Counted from the stretch's first letter, positions 34,726-45,123 are shown. The stretch: DNA of 64,000 bases from Flavobacteriales bacterium (GCA_016716605.1 JADJWA010000002.1:248001-312000), one strand, 5' to 3'. The notes: generated by a model not told the origin, from the letters alone. A program made the numbers and translations.

Positions 34726-36204
34726 TTGAAGCCCACCCGCCTACTCCCCCTGCTGGCCACCGCTGTGCTGCTGGCTAACTGCCGCAAGGACAAGCTCTTC
34801 ACGGACGAACCCGTGAGCCTGGATTTCAGCCAGGCCGAGGTCCTGTTCGACACCATTTTCACGCAGAACCCATTCTCGGTGACCAAGCGATTCCGGGTGC
34901 GCAACCCCAATTCCCAGGGGGTGCGGGTCGATATCGCCCTCGAAGGCGGCAGCCCCTCCCCTTTCCGGATCAATGTCGATGGCGCTGCGGGCGTCGATTT
35001 CCAGGATGTGGAGATCCTGGGCGGCGACAGCATTTATGTCTTCGTGGAAGCAAGCCTGGACCAGACCGGGCAGAGCGCTCCGCTGATCCACGAGGACCAC
35101 GTCCTATTCCTCACCAACGGCACCGAGCAGAAGGTGAAGCTGGTTGCTTGGGGGCAGGATGCGCACTACTTCAGGCCCGATAATTTCCCCAGTGGCCTGC
35201 CCGCCTACAGCATCATCGCGGGGCTCGATGACCTCGGCAACAGCATCTGCGAAACCGTGACTTGGCCGAACGACAAGCCGTACGTGATCTATGGCTACGC
35301 CGTGGTGGACTCGTGCAGTAAACTCATCATCGACCCTGGTGTTCGTGTGCACGTGCATGGCGGCGGCGGCTTGTGGATCTATCGATGGGGACAGATCGAA
35401 GCCAACGGCGATGTGAGCAACCCGATCACGTTCCAAAGCGACCGCCTCGAGTCGCTCTATGCCGAATTGCCGGGCCAGTGGGACCGCATCTGGATCAATG
35501 ATGGCCCAGCTGGCGGCGACAACAGATTGGAGAATGTCTTGATCAAGAACGCCTTGGTGGGCGTGCAATGCGAGACCTGGCCCGGCCTGCCTGATGCCGC
35601 TACGAGCCAGGCGAAGCTCGTGCTCAACAACGTGAAGATCCGCAATTGCAGTGCGGCGGGGATCCTGAGCCGCAACTACCGGATCGATGCCGCCAACCTG
35701 CTGGTGAGCGATTGCGGGCAGCATTGCGTGGCCCTCACTGGCGGAGGCGAGTACGAGTTCCAGCACATGACCGTGGCCAACTACTGGAGCTACGGCATCC
35801 GCAATACGCCGGCCTTCATCATGACCAATACATACGCCGACATCACCGGCACCCTGCAGGTCCGGGACATCATCAGCAGCAGCTTCAAGAACAGCATCAT
35901 CCACGGTGCCAACAACAATGAGTTCAAGCTCGAGTTCAACAGCCTCGCCACGCCCGAGCTCTTCTTCGACCGCATGATGCTGAAGACCGATCAGAGCACG
36001 ACCGGCGACTTCTTCGACCCGCTGAGCATCTACCGGAATCAGAGCCACGGCTTCGTGAGCGTGCAGGACCGGGACTTCCACCTCACCTCATCGGCCTTCG
36101 CGCGCGATAAGGCTGATGCCACCGGCCCCTTCCTCGATCTGGACGGCATCGCGCGCGGTGCTGATGGCCTGCGCGATCTGGGCTGCTACGAGTTCGTGCC
36201 TTGA
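34726..36204 (+). CDS. Beta-helix lipoprotein
   Basis: About 492 residues from a TTG start. With this start the protein begins MKPTRLLPLLATAVLLANC, an ideal lipoprotein signal with lipobox LLANC; ATG starts further upstream (34672, 34696) give an overlong, Arg- and Pro-rich leader. The N-terminal 170 residues are beta-rich (FRVRNPNSQGVRVDIALEGG). From about residue 190 the repeats of a right-handed parallel beta-helix are visible (LIIDPGVRVHVHGGGGLWI, LENVLIKNALVGVQC, LVLNNVKIRNCSAAGI). Such proteins are often polysaccharide-binding or lyase-like. The stop abuts the convergent acyl-CoA reductase with no gap. Confidence 0.82.
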   Translation: MKPTRLLPLLATAVLLANCRKDKLFTDEPVSLDFSQAEVLFDTIFTQNPFSVTKRFRVRNPNSQGVRVDIALEGGSPSPFRINVDGAAGVDFQDVEILGGDSIYVFVEASLDQTGQSAPLIHEDHVLFLTNGTEQKVKLVAWGQDAHYFRPDNFPSGLPAYSIIAGLDDLGNSICETVTWPNDKPYVIYGYAVVDSCSKLIIDPGVRVHVHGGGGLWIYRWGQIEANGDVSNPITFQSDRLESLYAELPGQWDRIWINDGPAGGDNRLENVLIKNALVGVQCETWPGLPDAATSQAKLVLNNVKIRNCSAAGILSRNYRIDAANLLVSDCGQHCVALTGGGEYEFQHMTVANYWSYGIRNTPAFIMTNTYADITGTLQVRDIISSSFKNSIIHGANNNEFKLEFNSLATPELFFDRMMLKTDQSTTGDFFDPLSIYRNQSHGFVSVQDRDFHLTSSAFARDKADATGPFLDLDGIARGADGLRDLGCYEFVP

Positions 36205-37266
36205 TCAGCGCAGCCCGAGCAGGAAGCGCAGGGTGTCCACGCCATCGGCGTAATCGCTGAGGGCCGGGTGCTGGGCCTCCCCGAAGGCGATGCCATCGCG
36301 CGCCACCACGCACTGGAGCTTCTGCCGATTGGCCTCGATGTATGCGATCGCCTCTTCCTTGCTGTCGTAACGCTGGTAGAATAGTGCCGCAACCGGGCTG
36401 GCCAGAGCAGCATCCTCTTTCAGGAGCACGAAGCCGTTCTCGAGGAAGGGCACCCGGTCGAGCATCCACAGCGCGCGCGTGTAGTCGTAGTTGTTGCCGT
36501 ACTTGTTGTGATGCACGATCGCGGACCAAGGGAAGAAGGCCTTGAAAATCCGGTCGAGGTCGAAGCCGCGCGGCACCAGCAATTTGCTCACGTTGCGGCA
36601 TCCCAGGCCGAAATAGCGGAACACATCCTCGCCCAATGCGGCCAATTGCTCGTCGGTCTCGGAGCCATCGAGCAGCGCGATGCTCACGCGGTTCTTGCGG
36701 ACGATGCGCGGCAGGTGCCCGAAGTAATGATCGAAGTACCGTGAGGTGTTGTCGCTTCCGGTAGCGATCAGCGCGTCCACCTCACCGAGCCTGGTCGGGA
36801 CGACAAGGAGGCGTCCGGCCGTGCCCGGCATGAACTGGTCGAGCGCACGGATCAGCGCCGGGATCAGCTCCGGTTCCTGCGCGGAGCACTTGATGCGCGC
36901 GCGGTGGCCGGTGATGAGGACGCAGAGCGCATCATGCAGACCCACGAGGGGTACGTTGCCCGCCAGGATCAGCCCGATGCATCGTTCCGCCCGGTTCGGC
37001 TCCGCCACGTCCGGGTACGGAGCCAGCCATTCTGAGATGCCGGCCTTTGCCAGCGCATGGCCCCAAGCGCTGAACGCATGGCGCACATTCTCCTCCGTGA
37101 ACCATCCGTTATGCTGCTTCGCCCGGCGGATCGCGGCATCCAGTTCATTGTACTCCGCCTCGGCCAGCCCAACTCCATGCCCGGGCCATGGCGCTGCCCC
37201 GCCGAGTGCGCGCATCACCTCGCCCAGCTGCGCTAGCGATGCGGTCCTATGCTGAAGTCCTTCCAT
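36205..37266 (-). CDS. LuxC-like acyl-CoA reductase
   Basis: 353 residues. Segments IGLILAGNVPLVGLHDALCV, ALIATGSDNTSRYFDHYFG, RKNRVSIALLDGSE and FGLGCRNVSKLLVPRGFDL match the acyl-CoA reductase (LuxC) family; the catalytic Cys is in GLGCRNVS. It would reduce an acyl-CoA to an aldehyde with NAD(P)H. In Bacteroidota this gene is often beside a 4Fe-4S ferredoxin gene, as here, where they are divergent. ATG 37266 is the family start; the longer upstream frame overlaps the ferredoxin gene. A perfect -7 box TACTTTTG lies on the minus strand at 37326-37319. Confidence 0.9.
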   Translation of the reverse strand: MEGLQHRTASLAQLGEVMRALGGAAPWPGHGVGLAEAEYNELDAAIRRAKQHNGWFTEENVRHAFSAWGHALAKAGISEWLAPYPDVAEPNRAERCIGLILAGNVPLVGLHDALCVLITGHRARIKCSAQEPELIPALIRALDQFMPGTAGRLLVVPTRLGEVDALIATGSDNTSRYFDHYFGHLPRIVRKNRVSIALLDGSETDEQLAALGEDVFRYFGLGCRNVSKLLVPRGFDLDRIFKAFFPWSAIVHHNKYGNNYDYTRALWMLDRVPFLENGFVLLKEDAALASPVAALFYQRYDSKEEAIAYIEANRQKLQCVVARDGIAFGEAQHPALSDYADGVDTLRFLLGLR

Positions 37267-37304
37267 GCTGTCCTGCTCTGCCCATGCGCTCCGGATCGCC
37301 CGGC

Positions 37305-37312
37305 TATCTTCG
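37305..37312 (+). promoter_or_regulatory. -7 box of ferredoxin gene
   Basis: TATCTTCG, 26 bases before ATG 37339; it partly faces the divergent promoter. Confidence 0.4.
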
Positions 37313-37318
37313 CGGCGC

Positions 37319-37326
37319 CAAAAGTA
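37319..37326 (-). promoter_or_regulatory. -7 box of acyl-CoA reductase gene
   Basis: TACTTTTG on the minus strand, a perfect consensus match, 52 bases before the ATG. Confidence 0.5.
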
Positions 37327-37338
37327 TTCCGCACCCCC

Positions 37339-37686
37339 ATGGCCATCATGATCACCGACGAATGCATCAATTGCGGTGCATGCGAACCAGAATGCCCCAA
37401 TAATGCCATTTACGAGGGCGGGGCTGAATGGCGGCTGGCCGATGGCACCGCGCTGCACGGGCCTCAGACCACCCCCACCGGGAACAGCTATGATGCCGAT
37501 GCGGCCAACTCGCCCAAAGCAATGGACGTGTACTACATCGTGAGCGACAAGTGCACCGAATGCACCGGCTTCCATGACGAGCCGCAATGCGCCGCCGTGT
37601 GCCCGGTGGATTGCTGCGTGGACGACCCTGACCACCGCGAGACCAAGGAGCAGCTATTGGCGAAGAAGGAGTTCATGCACCTCTAG
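37339..37686 (+). CDS. fdx: 2x[4Fe-4S] ferredoxin
   Basis: 115-residue ferredoxin. The first cluster motif is CINCGACEPECP; the second half has CTECTGFHDEPQCAAVCPVD with the insertion typical of the Alvin group, which has a longer loop between the Cys of the second motif. Electron carrier, partner unknown. Divergent from the acyl-CoA reductase (73 bases between starts), a pair that recurs in Bacteroidota. Four bases separate it from the following membrane protein gene. Confidence 0.95.
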   Translation: MAIMITDECINCGACEPECPNNAIYEGGAEWRLADGTALHGPQTTPTGNSYDADAANSPKAMDVYYIVSDKCTECTGFHDEPQCAAVCPVDCCVDDPDHRETKEQLLAKKEFMHL

Positions 37687-37690
37687 CTGG

Positions 37691-38614
37691 ATGCTGAAGC
37701 CTGCCTTCGAGCTGCGCAAGTCCCGGGATTTCGGCCAGTTGATCAGCGGGTCCTTTGCGCTGCTGAGGCAGCACGGCCGGCCCTTGTACCGCGCCATCGC
37801 CGTGAGCTGCCTTCCGCTCCTGCTCTTCGGCGCCTACCTCATTGGCGGGGGCTTCAGCCAGATGATCGGGGCGCGCACCGCGGACCCGTTCGCCTCCAAT
37901 GGTGACCGCTTCGCATATGCCAGCTTGATGATCGGTGCGGCATACGTGCTCTTCGTGCTCCTGATCGTTTACCTGCATGCCCTGGTGCACGAATTCCTGC
38001 GGGCCTTCGATCGCGGCGAATCGGCCACGGCCACCACGGGCTTCCTCATGAAGCGCGCACTGAACCGGATCTTCCACTACCTCGGCATCCTCATCATCTT
38101 CGTCCTCCTGGTGGCTGCGGCATGCGTCGTCTTCGTGCCCCTTTTCATGCTCGAAGAGCCTGTGCTCATGGTGGTGGGCCTTCTCGGCATGATGGCCGCC
38201 GCGGCAGCCGTGAGCACCTTCGCCTCACTCGCCAGCGCCGCGCAGGCCATCGAGCGCACGGGCGTCACCTCCGCGCTGCAGCGCTCCTACCTGCTGGTGC
38301 GCGGCGATTTCTGGCCCACCCTGGGCGTCTCGTTGGTGATGGGCCTGATCGTGGGCGCGATCGGCTACATCGTGCAGATCCTTGGCGTCGCGGTGATGAT
38401 GCTCCTGATGTTCCTGGGCGCCTCGGGAGACTCCGATGCCATGAACTCCGTGATGCCGATCGTGATGTCGGTGTTCTTCGGACTGCAGTTCGGGGTGATG
38501 CTCTTCACGTACCCGCTGCCATGCACATGCATGGCGCTGAAATTCTGCAGCCGGGTCGAAGAGACCGAAGGGCACGGACTGCGCTCCCGGATCGAGGCGT
38601 TCGATGCGATCTGA
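37691..38614 (+). CDS. Multi-pass membrane protein of unknown function
   Basis: 307 residues with about six long hydrophobic helices (near residues 30-55, 70-95, 120-150, 150-180, 215-245 and 265-290). The layout, with an N-terminal polar DFGQLISGSFALLRQHGRPL and a central AIERTGVTSALQRSYLLVRG between helices, is that of the glycerophosphoryl-diester-phosphodiesterase membrane-domain / YciC-like family. Proposed role in membrane organisation, unproven. ATG 37691 is 4 bases after the ferredoxin stop, so they are likely co-transcribed. It converges on an OmpA-family gene with seven bases between stops. Confidence 0.78.
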   Translation: MLKPAFELRKSRDFGQLISGSFALLRQHGRPLYRAIAVSCLPLLLFGAYLIGGGFSQMIGARTADPFASNGDRFAYASLMIGAAYVLFVLLIVYLHALVHEFLRAFDRGESATATTGFLMKRALNRIFHYLGILIIFVLLVAAACVVFVPLFMLEEPVLMVVGLLGMMAAAAAVSTFASLASAAQAIERTGVTSALQRSYLLVRGDFWPTLGVSLVMGLIVGAIGYIVQILGVAVMMLLMFLGASGDSDAMNSVMPIVMSVFFGLQFGVMLFTYPLPCTCMALKFCSRVEETEGHGLRSRIEAFDAI

Positions 38615-38621
38615 CCCCTGG

Positions 38622-39973
38622 TCAGCGCAGCCACTCCAGCTCCACGCGCCGCTCGCCGGGATCCCGGCCCAGGCTTCGGCTGTCGCCGTAGTAATTCACC
38701 AGCAGGCGGTCGCCATTGATGCCGCGCGCGAGCAGGTAGCTGCGCACGGCTTTCGCGCGCTGCTCGCTGAGCCAGAGGTTGCGCGCCGGATCGCCGCTGC
38801 GATCGGTGTAGCCTGTGATGAGCACTTTGTCCTGCGGTGCGCGTGCCAACTGCTCGAAGACCTCATTGAGCAGCACGCGCTGATCGGGCTCGAGCGCAAC
38901 GCTGTTCCGCTCGAAGCGCACCGTGATGTTGCGTCCGGTGAGCGTGGCGAGGTTCGCCGAGGGATTGTCGCTGCTGCCGTCGCGCACCTCCCTCACATCG
39001 ATCTCAAGCCCGGTGATGCGGTCCTCGATGTCCTCCATGCGGTCGCGCAGCTCCCAGAGCTCGCGGCGCTGATCCATGCGATCGATCCGCTGGTTGATGG
39101 CGTCGAGCTCCTGCTTGAGCCATCGGTCGCGCTTGCGGATGCGGATCGGCTGCTCAGCGGAGCGCTCAGGAGCGGCGGGGGCCGATGGCTCAGGGCCTGT
39201 CATCGCGGTGCGCCAAGCGACGGCGAACGAAGGATCAGCGCCTAGCCCGCCGCTGGTGTCCGCCAGTCGAAGGTCCAGTGCGCAGAGGTAATTGTCCTGA
39301 TCGAACACGGTACCGCAGGTGCTGTTGATCGGCTCGGTCCTGCCGGGCGGGAGCTCATCTGCCGCGAACAGGTCGATCCCGCTCAAGGGGAGCAGGTCGG
39401 CGCGCAATTGCCGCTCCAGCTCCTGCCGCTGGCTGCGCACGTAATAGTACACGGCGAGGTACTTGTCCTGCTCGGCGCCGCCATCAACGCCGAACCTTGC
39501 GTTGCGCCAATCGATCCGGGTGAGGCGATCGAGCTGCTGGCGCGTGCTCGCGCTCAACGCGATCGGCTCAGGGTTGGGCTGTGCATGAGCCGTGGCCGCC
39601 ATGATCATGGCATCGATGTCACCGGCCAATGCAGCGGCCGGCCGATCGGTCGAGACGCCTTGCCGCGTGAACTGGAGCCGTGCGTCGAGGTACGCCCCAC
39701 GGCCGCTTCGAGCAAACGGTCGAGCATCAAGCGCTCACCGGCTTGCATCGGGCTGAGCGATCGCAGATCGAATGATGCACCGCCTTGGCTAACCGATCGC
39801 CAGATGGCGCGCACGCGGATCTCCCCGTCACCGCCTTCCTCCGCTTTCGCCTCCACGATGACATCATCGCCCTGGCCGGTGGCATGGCAGGTCAAGGGCT
39901 GGGCATCGACCACCGCGCAACCGGCGCATGCGCATGCGAGAACGACCGCTCGGGCGATGCGCGACATGATCAT
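38622..39973 (-). pseudogene. OmpA-family protein, frameshifted
   Basis: About 450 residues if one base is restored. The 5' part (39973 to about 39700) encodes a signal peptide (ARAVVLACACAGCAV) and about 90 residues. The frame then has to shift at a GGGG run (minus strand; plus-strand CCCC at 39695-39698): with five G the reading continues EAAVGAYLDARLQFTRQGVS, joining smoothly to the 3' part. The 3' part holds a coiled coil (LKQELDAINQRIDRMDQRRE) and a C-terminal OmpA peptidoglycan-binding domain (NSVALEPDQRV, LITGYTDRSGDPARNLWLS). Read separately, the 3' frame has only a TTG start and no proper signal peptide, supporting one broken gene. Confidence 0.75.
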
Positions 39974-40392
39974 AGCCTTGCCTTCACCGCTTCGCGCACC
40001 GCGCTGATCTGCGCGCAGGCCTGTGCCCAGCGCCAGGCCTCAACGCGCGAGCTGAATTCCCTGAAGGGGAACCGCGGTTTGTGCACTTGGCGGAATACAT
40101 CGAGCTGGGCCCTGCACTGCGCGCTCTCGGAAAACACGGCCACCGGGTGGCCCTGGCTGCGGCAAACGCGAACAAGCAAGGCCCGGGCTGGCTCCTCCAC
40201 CACCACTTCGGGCGCATGGTCGATCAACACCGGCACACGGCCTGTAGCATCCATGGCCGCCACCAAGCGGATCATCTCCTTCATCACGCCGGTGGTCAGT
40301 CGCGCGCGGCTCATGAGCGCCAGATGCAGCACACCGTCGTCGCGCCAGAGCTCGAAGGGCTGCTCGAAAGCAGGCGGCTCCCATGTATGCAT
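39970..40392 (-). CDS. Hypothetical STAS-like protein
   Basis: 140 residues, no signal peptide or membrane helix. Segments such as VLHLALMSRARLTTGVMKEM and RVPVLIDHAPEVVVEEPARALL have the strand-helix pattern of the SpoIIAA/STAS-like small proteins common in Bacteroidota, but similarity is weak. Its stop overlaps the OmpA-family start by four bases, so the two form an operon. A minus-strand box TAGCTTGC (40403-40396) lies three bases before the ATG. Confidence 0.6.
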   Translation of the reverse strand: MHTWEPPAFEQPFELWRDDGVLHLALMSRARLTTGVMKEMIRLVAAMDATGRVPVLIDHAPEVVVEEPARALLVRVCRSQGHPVAVFSESAQCRAQLDVFRQVHKPRFPFREFSSRVEAWRWAQACAQISAVREAVKARL

Positions 40393-40484
40393 GCCGCAAG
40401 CTACCGGGGCGGCGAAGGCGGTGATCGACCTGCTCGCCGCTCGATGTCAACATGCCCTGTGGAAAAGCCTTCGGCCTCACCGGC

Positions 40485-40492
40485 TACCTTGG
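40485..40492 (+). promoter_or_regulatory. -7-like box abutting the DinB-family gene
   Basis: TACCTTGG, four bases before ATG 40497. Confidence 0.4.
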
Positions 40493-40496
40493 TGCC

Positions 40497-41024
40497 ATGA
40501 ACAACCGCCAGCGACCTGCCGCGAGCGAGATTGCCGCGTATTACCATCGATATCTGCAACGGTGCGAGGGTGAGGACCTGATCATCGCGCTTCAGCTCGC
40601 CGGTGAACGATTCGAACGGATCACCGGCAACCTGGGTGAGTCGCTGGGCGATCACCGGTACGCGGAGGACAAATGGTCCATCAAGGAAGTGATCCAGCAC
40701 TTGATCGATTGCGAACGTGTATTCGCCTACCGTGCCCTGCGGTTCGCACGGAACGATTCGATCGAACTGGCCGGCTTCGATGAGGATGCCTACGCGCCCG
40801 CATCCCAGGCCGGCCGCAGGAGCCTGGCCAGCCTCCGCGCGGAGCATGATGCCGTACGTTCGTCGACCATCGCGCTATTCAACAGCTTCACGGCGGAAAT
40901 GCTCCTTCGCGAAGGCACCGCCAATGGAAACCGATTCTCAGTGCGCGCCCTCGGCTGGGCCATCGCCGGGCACGAGCTCCATCACCTCGATGTGATCACC
41001 GAACGCTACCTCCCCCATGCGTAA
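40497..41024 (+). CDS. DinB family protein
   Basis: 175-residue four-helix-bundle protein of the DinB/YfiT type. The metal-binding His residues are in IQHLIDCERVFAYRALRFAR and AIAGHELHHLDVITERY, and the characteristic DKWSIKEV precedes the first. Family members are metal-dependent thiol transferases or hydrolases (for example bacillithiol-dependent); the substrate here is unknown. It overlaps the next gene by eight bases. Confidence 0.9.
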   Translation: MNNRQRPAASEIAAYYHRYLQRCEGEDLIIALQLAGERFERITGNLGESLGDHRYAEDKWSIKEVIQHLIDCERVFAYRALRFARNDSIELAGFDEDAYAPASQAGRRSLASLRAEHDAVRSSTIALFNSFTAEMLLREGTANGNRFSVRALGWAIAGHELHHLDVITERYLPHA

Positions 41025-41487
41025 ATCCATCCAGCAATGGTTCGACCTGTACGGCGAGAGCCATCAGGACCCCACGAACAAGCTCATCCATTGGGTCTGC
41101 GTGCCCACGATCTTCTTCTGCGTGGTCGGGCTGATCGCTTCGATCCCGCCCGATCAATTGCCGTACATCGGCCGCGTCCCTTGGGCGAAGCTCACCGTCG
41201 GGCTGTTGGTGATCGGCTTTTACCTGCCTCGCTCATTCGCGATTGCCGTCGGCATGGCTCTCTGGGGCTATGCTTGCCTCTGGCTCTCGAAGTTCGTGAT
41301 CGACGAAGCGCCCTGGCCGCTCTGGCTCGTCAGCCTCGTGCTATTCGCGGTTGCGTGGATCGGTCAGTTCATCGGTCATCGGATAGAGGGCAAGAAGCCC
41401 AGCTTCCTCACCGACCTCCAATTCCTGCTGATCGGCCCGGCATGGCTCATGAGCTTCATCTACCGCCGGGTTGGCATCCCGTACTGA
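41017..41487 (+). CDS. Mpo1/DUF962 family membrane protein
   Basis: 156 residues with four hydrophobic helices. The N-terminal WFDLYGESHQDPTNKLIHWV and the later GQFIGHRIEGKKPSF supply the His residues that coordinate iron in the Mpo1 dioxygenase family (2-hydroxy fatty acid alpha-oxidation in yeast). The two motifs, NKLIHW and FIGH, are conserved. A role in fatty-acid metabolism is likely but not shown in bacteria. Overlaps the DinB-family gene; converges on the S41-like gene with ten bases between stops. Confidence 0.85.
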   Translation: MRKSIQQWFDLYGESHQDPTNKLIHWVCVPTIFFCVVGLIASIPPDQLPYIGRVPWAKLTVGLLVIGFYLPRSFAIAVGMALWGYACLWLSKFVIDEAPWPLWLVSLVLFAVAWIGQFIGHRIEGKKPSFLTDLQFLLIGPAWLMSFIYRRVGIPY

Positions 41488-41497
41488 GTGCAATCGT

Positions 41498-42949
41498 TCA
41501 GTGCAGCTCACGGATCAGTCTCAACAGGGCGGTGCGCACCTCGTCGCGGCCATCGGCCAGGGCTGCGGCGGTTGACTGTGCCCGATGCCTGGGCTGCTCG
41601 CCCCGATCAAGCGGCGCATCGCTCACGCCATCCGGGATATAGCGGAGCAAGGGGATCTCGAGGCGCAGTCCGGAGTTCGGCGCCGTTACAACCGCAGTGC
41701 GCCCACCGGTGAAGCTGTGGGCATTGGTCGCGGGCTCATCACCCACCAAGAGGGCGCATCCGCTCCGATGCGCGGCCATGACGAACAAGGCCGCTGCATC
41801 GCGGGTTCCACCGTCGCAAAGGACGAAGACGCGCCCCCTGAACCCATGTTTGGCGGGCGCCACCGGATCGAGCCGCGGATCATCGGGCCGCAGCATGGCA
41901 CTGCCGTTCTGCGGCGGCAGGTAGTTGCGGTCGATGCTTGCGATGAACTCTTCAGGCATGGCCACCGATCCAGGAAGGGCCGCAGGCCGCGTGGCCCGCA
42001 CGGTGATGTTCTGCACCAGCCTGAACGGTTCTCGGGCGAAAGCCGCCAGGATGACCTCGGCAACGCCCAGCTCCCGGCCGCCGGTGCCGCGCAGATCGAG
42101 CACCACGGCCTTGGCTTGCTGCTCATTCGCTTCTTTGCAAGCCGCTGCGAGGAACGCTTTCGGATTCTGTCCGCTCCGCTTGATCACATCCGGATCGAGG
42201 CTGGTGAAGGTGATCCACTGGGTGCCGCTCTCCGGCAGCCAGGCGCTCCGCCATGGCAGCGAGGGCAGGCCACTCGGACGCCGGCTGTCCTCAATCTCGC
42301 GCTGCAGGAGCCCCACCACCACTTCCTCGCGCCGGGATCCGTCCGGCGATTCGGCCTCCACTAGGAACCGCTCGGCCGGACCATAGCTGAGCAAGAAGAG
42401 CCAGGCGAATTGCTCCTGCACCTGATGCATGCGCCAGGTCTCATTCGCGCCATCGACGGTGATCCAGGCACCCAGATCGCGCACGATGCGCTCCGCACTG
42501 AGGCCGTTGATGGAAAGGATGCGCGTTCCCGGCGCGAAGCTCCGGAAGCCCTTCAGCTCGCGTTCGATATACAGCCCATCGCCGAATAGGCGCACCGCGA
42601 AGGGGATCTGGGCTGATTCCCGCAGGACACGTTCCTTCAGATCAGCATGCAGATCCACCCGCAGATTGGAGTCCCCGATGCGCGCAATCGCTGGCATCAG
42701 GCGAGCCATGAGACGGTCTGCGGTGAGCGGCTCGCGGATAGCCTCGATCACGCTGTCGAAGGCTGCGTCGAGCTCGCCGCGGGTGAGGTAACGATAGGGA
42801 TCGGGATGCGCTTGGTGGATGGCCATTCGCAGGGCTTCGGCATCGGCCCGCAGCTTCTCGGGGTACAAGGCTGATCCGAAGCCGCCATGCTGCCCGAACG
42901 CTATTGCGCACATCATCGCCCCGATGGACAGCACCATCAACTTCCGCAT
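41498..42949 (-). CDS. S41-family protease homologue, probably catalytically dead
   Basis: 483 residues: signal peptide (about 1-19, ending AIAFGQ), an N-terminal helical region (EALRMAIHQAHPDPYRYLT), a PDZ-like segment (GTRILSINGLSAERIVRDLG) and the C-terminal S41 fold (AVVLDLRGTGG, GFRGRVFVLCDGGTRDAAAL). In active members the nucleophile is a Ser in GGTxSAAE; here it is Asp384 (codon 41798-41800) and the following Glu is also absent. It may bind peptides without cleaving them. The start at ATG 42949 follows a perfect box TAGCTTTG on the minus strand by five bases. Confidence 0.8.
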   Translation of the reverse strand: MRKLMVLSIGAMMCAIAFGQHGGFGSALYPEKLRADAEALRMAIHQAHPDPYRYLTRGELDAAFDSVIEAIREPLTADRLMARLMPAIARIGDSNLRVDLHADLKERVLRESAQIPFAVRLFGDGLYIERELKGFRSFAPGTRILSINGLSAERIVRDLGAWITVDGANETWRMHQVQEQFAWLFLLSYGPAERFLVEAESPDGSRREEVVVGLLQREIEDSRRPSGLPSLPWRSAWLPESGTQWITFTSLDPDVIKRSGQNPKAFLAAACKEANEQQAKAVVLDLRGTGGRELGVAEVILAAFAREPFRLVQNITVRATRPAALPGSVAMPEEFIASIDRNYLPPQNGSAMLRPDDPRLDPVAPAKHGFRGRVFVLCDGGTRDAAALFVMAAHRSGCALLVGDEPATNAHSFTGGRTAVVTAPNSGLRLEIPLLRYIPDGVSDAPLDRGEQPRHRAQSTAAALADGRDEVRTALLRLIRELH

Positions 42950-42954
42950 GGCCG

Positions 42955-42962
42955 CAAAGCTA
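42955..42962 (-). promoter_or_regulatory. -7 box abutting the S41-like gene
   Basis: TAGCTTTG on the minus strand, perfect TAxxTTTG, five bases before ATG 42949; a TTG lies 17 bases upstream of the box. Confidence 0.5.
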
Positions 42963-42999
42963 GATGAGCGGTGTGAGGCCAATGGCAAGGTGAAATGAA

Positions 43000-43027
43000 G
43001 GGAGCCCCCGCGTTTGCGGGGGCTCCC
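43000..43027 (-). terminator. Intrinsic terminator of pckA
   Basis: Perfect 12-base stem (43000-43011 with 43016-43027), four-base loop, followed on the minus strand by TTCATTTC. 19 bases after the pckA stop. Confidence 0.88.
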
Positions 43028-43046
43028 AATCGGCTTCCGCTCACGA

Positions 43047-44660
<1,614 letters not shown>

Positions 44661-44685
44661 GTTCCTGCGATTTGGAATTGGGCGC

Positions 44686-44693
44686 CAAAAGTA
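44686..44693 (-). promoter_or_regulatory. -7 box of pckA
   Basis: TACTTTTG on the minus strand, perfect consensus, 25 bases before the ATG. No -33 TTG at 17-20 bases. Confidence 0.5.
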
Positions 44694-44714
44694 GCGGGAC
44701 GCACCCAGCAGCGA

Positions 44715-45119
44715 CTAACGCCGGTCACCTTGCCGTGAAGCGGTTATGAACAGGACGAGCCAGCCGGCCAAGAAGCATATTCCACCTAGAGGTGTGATTG
44801 GCCCGAGCACCGGTAGCGCGCCTTCCAGACCCAGCAAGTCCTTGGTGCTCAACAGGTACAAGGAGCCACTGAAGAGCAGGATGCCCGAAACCAAGAGCGC
44901 CACCACCCATTTGATTGGCCGGTTTCCGATGCGCGGCTCCAAGGCGGCCAGGAGCAGAAGTCCAAGAGCATGGTAGAAGTGATACTCAACCGCGATACGC
45001 CAAGTGCCGAGCTGTTCCGGGCCGATCCGGCTTTGAAGGCCATGTGCTCCGAAGGCTCCGAGCCCAACGGCCAGCATCAGGAAAGCAGCGCCGAGGGCGA
45101 TGATGCGGTTCACGTTCAT
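44715..45119 (-). CDS. DUF423 family membrane protein
   Basis: 134 residues with four hydrophobic helices, matching DUF423 (YgdD-like). Diagnostic segments: GLGAFGAHGLQSRIG, WRIAVEYHFYHALGLLLLA, LLFSGSLYLL and ITPLGGICFLAGWL. Function unknown; inner membrane. A minus-strand box GACCTTTG (45131-45124) ends four bases before the ATG. Confidence 0.92.
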   Translation of the reverse strand: MNVNRIIALGAAFLMLAVGLGAFGAHGLQSRIGPEQLGTWRIAVEYHFYHALGLLLLAALEPRIGNRPIKWVVALLVSGILLFSGSLYLLSTKDLLGLEGALPVLGPITPLGGICFLAGWLVLFITASRQGDRR

Positions 45120-45123
45120 CGGG

